DNA of 64,000 bases from Paguma larvata (Eukaryota; Chordata; Mammalia; Carnivora; Viverridae). Numbering within the stretch: position 1 is the stretch's first letter; each line of letters opens with the position of its first letter. Where the stretch lies: the NCBI GenBank assembly GCA_030068075.1, contig CM057830.1:20740247-20804246 (forward strand), in the 5' to 3' direction. The notes beneath the pieces were generated by a model. It worked only from the letters and a program-made list of their open reading frames with translations. It searched no databases and was not told the DNA's origin. The translations under genes and the position numbers were made by a program. Of this stretch, positions 56,330-64,000 are shown piece after piece.

Positions 56330-56800
56330 TTGAAGACTGCCCCCAAATCTTTACCCTTCCTTTATCCATCACCTTCTCCCTGAAATTGGATAATGCTCCT
56401 TCACTTTGGGTCTAGGGATGGTCACATGGCTTTTTTTGGCCAATTAAATGTGAAAAATCATGTTGTTAGTAGGGGCTTGAAAAATACTTGTGTAAATAGG
56501 CTTGCCCTCACTTTTGTGCCTCGGCCATTGCCATGAGAACATGCTTATCCTCGCTTCCTAGAGGATAAGAGACACATGCCATCTCAGTCATTCTAGCCAA
56601 AAGCATCTGAGATATAAAGCTGAGAGTCAACCAATCCCTAAGAGCATATATGAGCCAAGCCAGGATCATCTGTCTGTGTGACAGCCCTAGATGCATGAAC
56701 TATAAAGTTGCTACTGTATGTGGATGAGCTTTTGTTTGTTTGTTTGTTGGTCGCACGTTAAGCAATATTATTGTGACAACAAGTATCTGATGCAGGCACT
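56330..56800 (+). mobile_element. MaLR LTR, old MLT1 type
   Basis: GATGGTCACATGGCTTTTTTTGGCC, CTCGGCCATTGCCATGAGAAC, GAGCCAAGCCAGGATCATC, ATGCATGAACTATAAAG and TAAGCAATATTATTGTGACAAC follow the MLT1 order. The usual TTTTAAGCCACTGAG segment is degraded to GTTTGTTTG repeats. Confidence 0.6.
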
Positions 56801-57214
56801 GCCGTGAGTTCTGTTGGGGCTTCCCTAATTATGGGGAAATATCTCCCATGCTTTTTCATCGATGATGAAATTCATGGGCATTTCTATACTCATGAGTTGT
56901 CCTTTCATTCTCTACCCCAGAGACACTTGGAAAGAATTCCAGATCATTTAGTCTATGACTTAACTAACATTTTCAGGGGCTTAACTGAACAAAATCTAAG
57001 AAAATCATATTCTTTCTTTCTCGTGTTCATGGACCACATCTAGGACACAGGAAAGAGTCATACGATTTTAACTCAAATAAACACTTGGAGGGCAATCTGA
57101 TTGCTACACAAACAGCTCTCTCTTGCTGCTGTTATGAATTAAATGCCAGTTCCCAGTGTACAGGAAATTTATAGGGACACACATTAAGCTTATTGTGGTA
57201 TCTCATTAAAGCAC
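56801..57214. other. Unique sequence
   Basis: A 79-codon plus-strand frame (56804-57043) has no recognisable domain. No repeat seen. Confidence 0.45.
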
Positions 57215-57430
57215 CTCTTTTTTATTTGATAAATTTGACATGTTACAATTTGTAAACTTAAGGTGTACAGCGTATTACTTTGATATATTTATATATTGTA
57301 ATATGATTGCCACTGAAGCACTATTTATCACATTACATCATTCTGCTGTAGTGCTGTTGACTATATTCATTATACTGTGCATTAGATCTGTATAGCTTAT
57401 TTACTATTCATTACACTCTCTACTGACTTT
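57215..57430 (-). mobile_element. LINE-1 3' UTR fragment, antisense
   Basis: AAACTTAAGGTGTACAGCG, ATATTTATATATTGTAATATGATTGCC, GTTGACTATATTCATTATACTGTGC and ATTAGATCTGTATAGCTTATTTA match the L1MA-like 3' end. Same region as 22255-22400 but longer. Confidence 0.75.
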
Positions 57431-58011
57431 GGGTTTGGAAGTAATACCACACCTTCTCCTCTGGGAGGGAAAGAGTGCTCTCCAAAAAAACCTGCTAAAA
57501 ATATTCTCAAATAAACTGTGAAGCTACTCTGATTCCATTTGGAGTTTGAAAGTATTCTATCCTTTGCACTGTGGGGGTAAGGAGGTCCCTAAGGCACAGT
57601 GGTCACCAAGAAAATTCTCTTCTCAGTTTTCGTCTAGTAAACCCCACCTTTTGAAATCCTTATAGGGTTAAGAAGACTAAAATTCTGAATGCTTCCTGGT
57701 TATTTTTAACATTTTCACATCTTGGTCTAATACATTATTTTATAATGTGGTTTAGTCAACACTTCCATTTTGAAATATTATTATTCTATGTTTCCTGAAA
57801 ACATACAATATTCCAGACTCTGGAAGAGGAATGTAAATCTTATTCGTTTGGGTTTTTTTTTCAAGCAAATACCACTGGGTCAATAAAAATCATAATTACC
57901 TTCACTGCCATTGAAGTCTTCCTCACTAACAGCTCCTCTTTATCAGAGATCTGCTAATGACAAACATTTGCTTACATTATATAAATTCCTTCCATTTCAC
58001 CACCCAACCCA
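57431..58011. other. Unique sequence
   Basis: No element recognised. Confidence 0.5.
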
Positions 58012-58012
58012 C

Positions 58013-58042
<30 letters not shown>
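58012..58042. repeat. (CA)n microsatellite, about 14 units
   Basis: ACAACACACA followed by an unbroken CA run. Confidence 0.97.
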
Positions 58043-58045
<3 letters not shown>

Positions 58046-58565
58046 CTTATGCAACCTGTACATACATACAAACACATATTTGTGTCCAAGAAGGATAAAG
58101 TAAAAAGGAATGCAAAAAAATATTTCTATACACATCATTTCCTCTGCATATATTGTTTGGTTTCATTTAGCCTGTTTGGTTGTTAACCCCTCAAAAGCTG
58201 TCCCTTGACAGTACACATACAGTGTGGACCAATCTTACAAAAGATTGAAATTAAACCTGCAATCTGGACAAGGCTGCAGCTAGAGACATATCCTCAATTT
58301 CAGATACAGAGAAAGCATCCACTTACAGGAAAAGCACAAGTTTCAAGGAGTAAGTGAAATAAATGTGCAGTTGTCATCAGGAGCCCAAGATAAAAAGAAA
58401 ATAAAAAAAGAAAGCAAGGACATTCCAAAAAATAAGCCTAGCACAGTGGTGCATAATTAAAAGCAGAGTGATATTTGGGGACCAAGAGCAGGGAAGTGTT
58501 GAGCATTATGGAATGCTAGCTGCCATGATAGAATCCTCCTAGTTAGGTTAGTTGCTGGAGTAGAT
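58043..58565. other. Unique sequence
   Basis: No element recognised before the young SINE. Confidence 0.5.
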
Positions 58566-58584
58566 AAAGAAATTGCCAGAATCA

Positions 58585-58810
58585 GGGGTGCCTGGGTGGC
58601 TCAGTTGGTTAAGCGACCGACTTCGGCTCAGGTCATGATCTCGCGGTCTGTGAGTTCGAGCCCAGCATCGGGCTCTGTGCTGACAGCTCAGAGCCTGGAG
58701 CCTGCTTCTTCAGATTCTGTGTCTCCCTCTCTCTCTGCCCTTCCCCTGCTCATACTCTGTCTCTATGTCTCTCAAAATAAATAAATGTTAAAAAAAAATT
58801 AAAAAAAAAA
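58585..58810 (+). mobile_element. Young CanSINE
   Basis: Near-consensus head GGGTGCCTGGGTGGCTCAG, CGACCGACTTCGGCTCAGG, ATGATCTCGCGGTC and GTTCGAGCCCAGCATCG. Long A-rich tail. Target duplication AAAGAAATTGCCAGAATCA at 58566 and AAAGAAATTGCCAAAATCA at 58811 (18 of 19 identical). Confidence 0.97.
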
Positions 58811-58889
58811 AAAGAAATTGCCAAAATCAAATGAAGCCCCAAACTTGAAGGCACTAGAATATTTTGTAGCTTATTAAAGAAGATGGCAG

Positions 58890-59085
58890 TGAATTAATGA
58901 GCTACTACTTACTGAGTGCTTATTATATTTGAGGTCTGAAGTTAAAAGTTTAAGTTCACTTAATACTTGTGAGATAAGGTTATTTAATCCATTATAGAAA
59001 GTAGGAAAACAACGTTTAGGTAAGTTAAAGTTATGGTCACACAGTAAGGAGATATTTGATTCTCACACCTCTTCTATAGTGATGA
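58890..59085 (+). mobile_element. MIR
   Basis: CTACTTACTGAGTGCTTATTATATTTG, ACTTGTGAGATAAGG, GAAAACAACGTTTAGGTAAGTTAAAG and TGGTCACACAGTAAGGAG are in MIR order. Confidence 0.75.
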
Positions 59086-59094
59086 GCTGATCAT

Positions 59095-59465
59095 TGAAAA
59101 ATAATTGCATGGCAAGAAGCTACATTTCCCAGTACCCTCTGTATCTAGCTGAGTCCCTACGATTAGTGCTCGTGTGTGGCATGTGAGTAGAAGTGATGTG
59201 TTTCTTTTCCAGGTCAAAGTACTTAGGAAGTGACTGCCTTCTCTACTTTTTCTTTTTTCATTTTCTGGCTGTAATCAAGTGTCTCCAGGGCCCTTGCCTA
59301 TGATAGAGCCACCGGACTGAAAAACTCTGGCCTTGTCCATCACCAAGCTGAAAGCCATCTTAAATATTCATAGTTATTCCTTTTATAAGAAAAAATAATA
59401 TTTATATAGTTTTGGGGCTTATCAATTATGGTATCTATCCTAACATAAACTAATACAGGCTTTTT
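59095..59465 (+). mobile_element. MLT1-like LTR, old
   Basis: CAAGAAGCTACATTTCCCAG, GGCATGTGAGTAGAAGTGATGTG, TTTTCTGGCTG, GAGCCACCGGACTGAAAAACTC and ATAAACTAATACAGGC give the layout of an old MaLR-type LTR. Confidence 0.55.
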
Positions 59466-60257
59466 AATCTCATGGGGATATGCCACCTTAATAAAAAAAA
59501 AAAAAACCAAAAGCACGTTGAGTGTGTGTGCTTTGGGGGGTTGTTGTGAAAACTTAGTTAACAAACTTGTAGAAAACTCTTAACACAGTGTACACACATA
59601 GGTAGCACCATCTATTCTTGGAATTACTAAAATGATGATTTTATTTTAGCTTTACTTTAAATGTATTTGTTCATTTTACACTGAAAGATGGAATTTTTAA
59701 GTGAATTCAATAAATACGGAAACTGAATATCAGAAGACTCAAAAAGCTTGTATGTGACAGAGTTGGAACAAATTCAAATACTTGGCTAAAAAAAATTGTG
59801 CTGCAACATTATAATACTTTCTGGGTTAGAAAATAGAAAACCAAAATTCCCTGGGTTTGTTCAGCAGTATGGACTTTAAAGGGTATGGCTGAAGACTTGA
59901 GAAAAATTAGAAGCTCATTTATTCCAGTTGGGGTACAAGATGAGGAATGAGTCAAAGAGGAAGACTGATGATAAATTACTTCAATTCTTCCAATATAAAC
60001 TTAGGATTGTAGCTGATTTGCCAGTACAAAGTCAAAGACTACAGCTTTGTAAATATTAAGACTACTGAAGGCTGAATCTTCTCATTTTGGGGGGCATATA
60101 TTTATTTTATGTATGGGCATGGAAACAGCACAGGGATATGAAATCACTGTATCAGGAATGCACTCAATTTAAAATCACCAATAAACATATTTTTAACAGA
60201 CTATCTTCATTTCATTTAAATAAGAATTACCCAAGTAGGAATGGCATTGTTCTAGAC
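59466..60257. other. Unique sequence
   Basis: A-run at about 59494-59506. Otherwise nothing recognised. Confidence 0.5.
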
Positions 60258-60455
60258 CACAATTATCCAATATAACATTCTGCTATGATAGAAATATATC
60301 TATATTATTAAAGATGTCAGCCAATGCCCCACTTTTGGCTACTGAACATTTAAAATGTAACTACTATGTATGAGAAACTAAATTTTTAATTTTAACTTTA
60401 AATTTAAATAGCCACACGGCTAGTGGCTACCACATTCAACAGTGCAATTCTAGAC
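60258..60455 (-). mobile_element. hAT-like MITE
   Basis: CACAATTATCCAATATAACATTC, TTTTGGCTACTGAACATTTAAAATG, TTAAATTTAAATAGCCACACGGC and TAGTGGCTACCACATTCAAC match the family seen at 51187-51380, here without the palindromic centre. Confidence 0.65.
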
Positions 60456-62443
60456 TTATAAGTATTATTCTAGTAAAGAAACTATATATTTAGCACACAT
60501 TTGTGTATGAATTAAAAAGATACTTGGAATTTGTAGTGGAAACAGAAACTATATGGTAACATTAAAAGAAATACAAGGTTTGGAGAACTGAAGTTATGTG
60601 TACATAAATGTAGACCATGTCAGTCTAAATAGTCAAATCCATGTCATTGGAGTATCAGAAGCTCAGACTGAAGGCAATTTGCAAGGACATAATGCCTGGC
60701 TATGTGAACAGACCTTATGTTCTAAATCCTAAATCAAATATTTAGTGTGTTTCTGAGCTTCCAAACTCTCCATCTACCACTAGATCCCAGTTAATGAATG
60801 AAGGAATTTGCCTTCTACTTTTAATGGAAAATAGAGATACTACAGTGCAGATTCCTTCAGGTTTCCTTCCCACTCTCTTAAAGTTTAACTTTATTTTAAT
60901 ATACTTCCCTATTTTTTTTCAGAAAAAGGAAAAGCTATTTGATGCCAATTATATATCTCTTTCATTTACTCTTCACTAACATGAGTTTTCTCAGGGTCCA
61001 TCATATTTTGCTGGCTTTCTTTGAAAGTCCAGTTTTAGCCTTTAATTTCTCTCTGGTCAAGTTTATACACTTATATAAGTATACTAAAAAATTATAATCA
61101 TTAAGACCAACCAACCCACAATAGTATCTTCTTTGAACTACTGCCAGCGGTAATATGCACCCTGTGTTCATTTCCTTAACTCCTTCATCCTTCAAGTCAT
61201 GTCTTTCAGGTTTATTCTTCCAATATCAAATGAGTTGCCTCTTTCAAAGTTCAACCTGTCCTCAATTAACAGCCTGAGTTGTAAAGTACAAAATTTTATT
61301 TAATAATATCCATAATTGATATGTGTTGATGATGTTAGGTTTTAGGAAGATATTATGGTCTGTAAATTTGCATGGCTCAGTTGGCAGAAGGATTAGACAT
61401 GCCAGCTTTTATCAGAGGCATGTTATTTTTATATCCCTCTGAATGACTAAAGAATATGCCCATATATTGATTGATAGTGAAATGTCTTTGCTATTAGTAT
61501 AGTTATTCCAAAGGACTGTATACCTTTTGCATGGTATTAAACTTTGTTAAAAATGTTCTGAAATAAAATGAAATTGCTATGTTATAAAGAAAATAGTATT
61601 ACCTGGCATATTAACAAAAAGGTACTAAACTTAATTCATGGAAATAGTTTGAAATTTAGTGACAGAAAAAAACATCCTTACTGTGGCAGCATAAAAGGAC
61701 CTGGAAAAGGAACTCGGTCTTCTGTTTCAAGTTGTAGTTTTATCCGACAGCTTAAATGTCTTCACATGATATGTGATATTTTAATACATACAAAAATATA
61801 GTGGTAGAGACGCTAAAACTGCTCACACTAAAATTTGGAGCATCAGAATATTCGTGGAATACTTTGGGCCATGTCCATAAGGCAGAATAAAGGTCATTTC
61901 AACAATTTAAATACTATTTTTTATGCCTTCGAGATCTCAAGTAATTGATTTCTATTCAAAAGTGTCATAAATATTACATTAGTACTTGTTCATAAGCAAG
62001 AACATTTTTTCGATCATGTTTTAATATTTTATGTTCTCCTAAAAACACAAATTGCAAATTAATTGAAAAGCTATTGAGAAATTGGAAAGAGAAGTTGAAA
62101 TCATTTAAAAGTAAAAGCCTCCAACTTCAGCCCTAGTAGAAAGAATATAAACAAAACCTTAATGAGCTTGAATTCATAGTTTAATACAATATTCCAGGAA
62201 AAGAAGGGTGAATGGGATTAAGATGATTTATTCAAAGCAATAAGTAACTTGGTAGCCGATTCAGGACCATAGCAGTTTAAGGACCAGCCAGGCATGCAGA
62301 TAGATACCTGTGTTGCCTATTTGTATGTGGTGCAAACATAACTAAGGTATAAATAAGGAAGAGAGTGCTGGGTAGGTCAAGTTTTCAGGTTTATCAATTT
62401 ACATCATACTAAAAGATGAAGAGTACCTTCAAACAGGAATTAC
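60456..62443. other. Unique AT-rich region
   Basis: No gene or repeat recognised over about 2 kb. Frames at 60794-60979, 61001-61195 and 61568-61801 are short and unsupported. Confidence 0.5.
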
Positions 62444-62606
62444 AAAGCATTCCTGTTGGCTGACTTTGCCATATCACATATTTTTGCCATTCGAATGAAA
62501 AATAGCAGAATGCAATTACAGTTAATATCACCAACTGTGAGAACCATCTTGTTGACAATCTCCTGAAGTCTGCAGTCTTAAATAATACTCAAACATCTAT
62601 AAATTA
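62444..62606 (+). repeat. Direct duplication, copy A
   Basis: From AAAGCATTCCTGTTGGCTGAC to ATCTATAAATTA. Repeats at 63536-63660 with about 94% identity over the shared part. This copy holds 37 extra bases (62562-62598) between two ATCT tetranucleotides. Confidence 0.95.
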
Positions 62607-62827
62607 TCATTGCTGTTTTATACTGTAATCTAAATTCTCATGTTTACTATAACTTCAAATAATTTGCTTGCTTCATAAAAGAAAGTTATAAGTAAAAACT
62701 CCTAATCCAGACTTTCAGAACACCCCACCACCAAATATTCTACTACAGTACACATTACAGAATTAGTAAGTGAAACTGCTCCTGTAAAAAAGTTTCTTGT
62801 TCGATATGTGACTCACATTACAAATTA

Positions 62828-63010
62828 TATATGTGTATATATATATATATATATCCATAGATATCTAGATATCTAGATATCTAGATATCTAGATATCTAG
62901 ATATCTAGATATATATCCATAGATATCTAGATATATATATATATATATATATACGTATATATATATACGTATATATATATATATATATATAGGCGCCTGG
63001 ATATATATAT
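62828..63010. repeat. AT-rich satellite with palindromic 8-mer array
   Basis: Six perfect tandem copies of AGATATCT occupy 62859-62906. The unit is its own reverse complement. They lie within long TA runs, with CCATAGATATCTAGATAT at each side of the array and ACGTATATATAT units near 62952-62975. A SINE head scrap GGCGCCTGG at 62992 is followed by more TA and then the real SINE head. Confidence 0.95.
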
Positions 63011-63197
63011 AGGCACCTGGGTGTCTCAGTCAGTTAAGCGTCCAACTCTTGATTTCGGCTCAGGTCATGATAAGGTTCCTGTAATGGAGTCCCACATCGG
63101 CTCCGTGCTGACGGCATCATGGAGCCTGCTTGGGATTTTGTCTCCTTCCCTGTATGCCCCTCCCCAGCTCACATGTGCGCATGCACGCACACACGCG

Positions 63198-63273
<76 letters not shown>

Positions 63274-63294
63274 ATAAATAAATAAATAAATGTT
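63011..63294 (+). mobile_element. CanSINE with Z-DNA-type expansion
   Basis: GGCACCTGGGTGTCTCAGTC, GACTCTTGATTTCGGCTCAGG, GCCCCTCCCCAGC. The normal CT-rich part has become an alternating purine-pyrimidine tract (63174-63232, CGCGCGCG and long CA) followed by (CT)n to about 63271, then AATAAATAAATAAATG. Confidence 0.94.
63174..63271. repeat. (CA/CG)n plus (CT)n composite microsatellite
   Basis: GTGCGCATGCACGC, then CACACGCGCACGCGCGCG, then about 13 CA units, then about 19 CT units. The two halves have Z-DNA and H-DNA potential respectively. Confidence 0.96.
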
Positions 63295-63295
63295 T

Positions 63296-63510
63296 GGGGC
63301 ACCTGGGTGGCTCAGTCGGTTAAGTGTCCGACTCGAGGTTGATGAGTTCGAGCCCCATGTGAGACTCTGCTGACAGCTCAGAGCCTGGAGCCTGCTTCAA
63401 ATTTTGTGTCTCGGTCACGCTCTCTGCCCTTCCTCCGCTCATGCTCTGTCTCTGTCTGTCTAAACATTAAAAAAAAATTTAAAATAAATAAATATTTAAA
63501 ACAAAAAACC
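63296..63510 (+). mobile_element. CanSINE directly in tandem, internally deleted
   Basis: GGGGCACCTGGGTGGCTCAG starts right after the preceding SINE's tail. The body jumps from GTCCGACTC to GAGGTTGATGAGTTCGAGCCCC, losing the segment holding CTCAGGTCATGATCTCG. Tail AAAATAAATAAATATTTAAAAC. Confidence 0.94.
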
Positions 63511-63535
63511 CAAATTATATATATTAATATATATT

Positions 63536-63660
63536 AAAGCATTCCTGTTGGCTGACTTACTCATATCACATATTTTTGCCATCCAATGAAAAATAGCAGA
63601 ATGCAGTTACAGTTAATATCACCAACTGTGAGAACCATCTTGTTGACAATCTATAAATTA
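63536..63660 (+). repeat. Direct duplication, copy B
   Basis: Same sequence as copy A, 1,092 bases downstream, with a few substitutions (TTTGCC to TACTC, CATTCGAATG to CATCCAATG) and a 37-base deletion joining the two ATCT repeats. Confidence 0.95.
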
Positions 63661-63740
63661 TATATAATATATTATATATTAATTATATTGTGATATTATA
63701 ATTATATTTACATATAATTAATATATATTATATTATATAT
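63661..63740. repeat. AT-rich low-complexity tract
   Basis: TATATAATATATTATATATTAAT and similar permutations, nearly free of G and C, adjoining copy B. Confidence 0.95.
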
Positions 63741-64000
63741 ATGGAATCTTAAATATATCTCAAATTTTCAATGTTATCTGGTCATATCCAAGAGTAGGGT
63801 TTTAGTTTTAATTTTTTATATTCGAATGTTAGTTTTTATTACATACTTTTTAAAATAATGTTTAAAAAAAGAAGGAAGAGATGTACACTATATATTAATT
63901 CTTTGTCTCTATTATCCTTACATATAGACAGCCATACTGAACATTGTTATAATTGTTCCAGACATGGAAAGAAATACTTTTCTATGGAACTAGAAATATA
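63741..64000. other. Unique sequence to window end
   Basis: AT-rich, nothing recognised. Confidence 0.5.

Noticed and set aside
57911..58186. 91-codon frame including a His/Thr run
   Set aside because: The HTHTHT segment is the (CA)n microsatellite; the rest has no similarity.
58585..58660. tRNA-like head with A- and B-box similarity
   Set aside because: This is the tRNA-Lys-derived head of a SINE, repeated throughout the window, not a tRNA gene.
62859..62906. Regular short repeats resembling a CRISPR array
   Set aside because: 8-bp units without spacers in mammalian AT-rich DNA; a minisatellite.

Overview
This is non-coding nuclear DNA from a carnivoran, most likely a cat-family (felid) or other feliform genome. 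The main evidence is about 24 full or partial copies of a tRNA-Lys-derived SINE. Its head reads GGCGCCTGGGTGGCTCAG, followed by a CT-rich stretch and an (AATAAA)n tail. This is the CanSINE type in its feline form. Two copies of a carnivoran-type LINE-1 3' end support the same placement. I find no protein-coding gene, exon, functional RNA gene, CpG island or CRISPR array. The open reading frames on either strand are short. Most lie in SINE bodies, LINE fragments or AT-rich DNA. The window reads as a gene desert or the inside of a very large intron.

Layout. 0-3.7 kb: LTR-like sequence, LINE-1 pieces in both orientations, then four SINEs. 3.7-12.3 kb: mostly unique AT-rich DNA with scattered SINEs, an L2, a MIR and a CTCF-like motif at 9.69 kb. 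12.3-16.8 kb: four retroviral LTRs, namely a divergent inverted pair of one family and a same-direction pair of another. 16.8-30.5 kb: unique DNA with MIR, L2, MaLR and hAT remnants. 30.5-31.7 kb: a 5'-truncated LINE-1 3' end interrupted by a SINE. 32.6-46 kb: mostly unique, with L2, LINE-1 and MIR remnants, a GC-richer unexplained patch at 42.5-43.5 kb and a long (TA)n at 38.8 kb. 46.1-50.9 kb: a dense nest of SINEs, LINE-1 tails, a MaLR LTR and an old LINE-1. 51-60.5 kb: hAT remnants, a tiny U2 snRNA retropseudogene with perfect target-site duplications, MIRs and LTRs. 62.4-63.7 kb: a complex locus with a direct duplication, a palindromic 8-mer minisatellite, long AT repeats and two tandem SINEs, one carrying a Z-DNA-type CA/CG tract.

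There are no genes to act together. The content is a layered history of insertions. Oldest are L2, MIR, CR1/L3-like sequence, MLT1-type LTRs and hAT elements, then ERV LTRs and LINE-1, then carnivoran SINEs. Nearly every SINE can be bounded by a target-site duplication, which makes the insertion order readable. All family names come from remembered consensus sequences, not a database search. I found no convincing new biological system. The strongest items are the U2 snRNA micro-pseudogene, the duplicated block with its palindromic repeats near 63 kb, and the inverted LTR pair.
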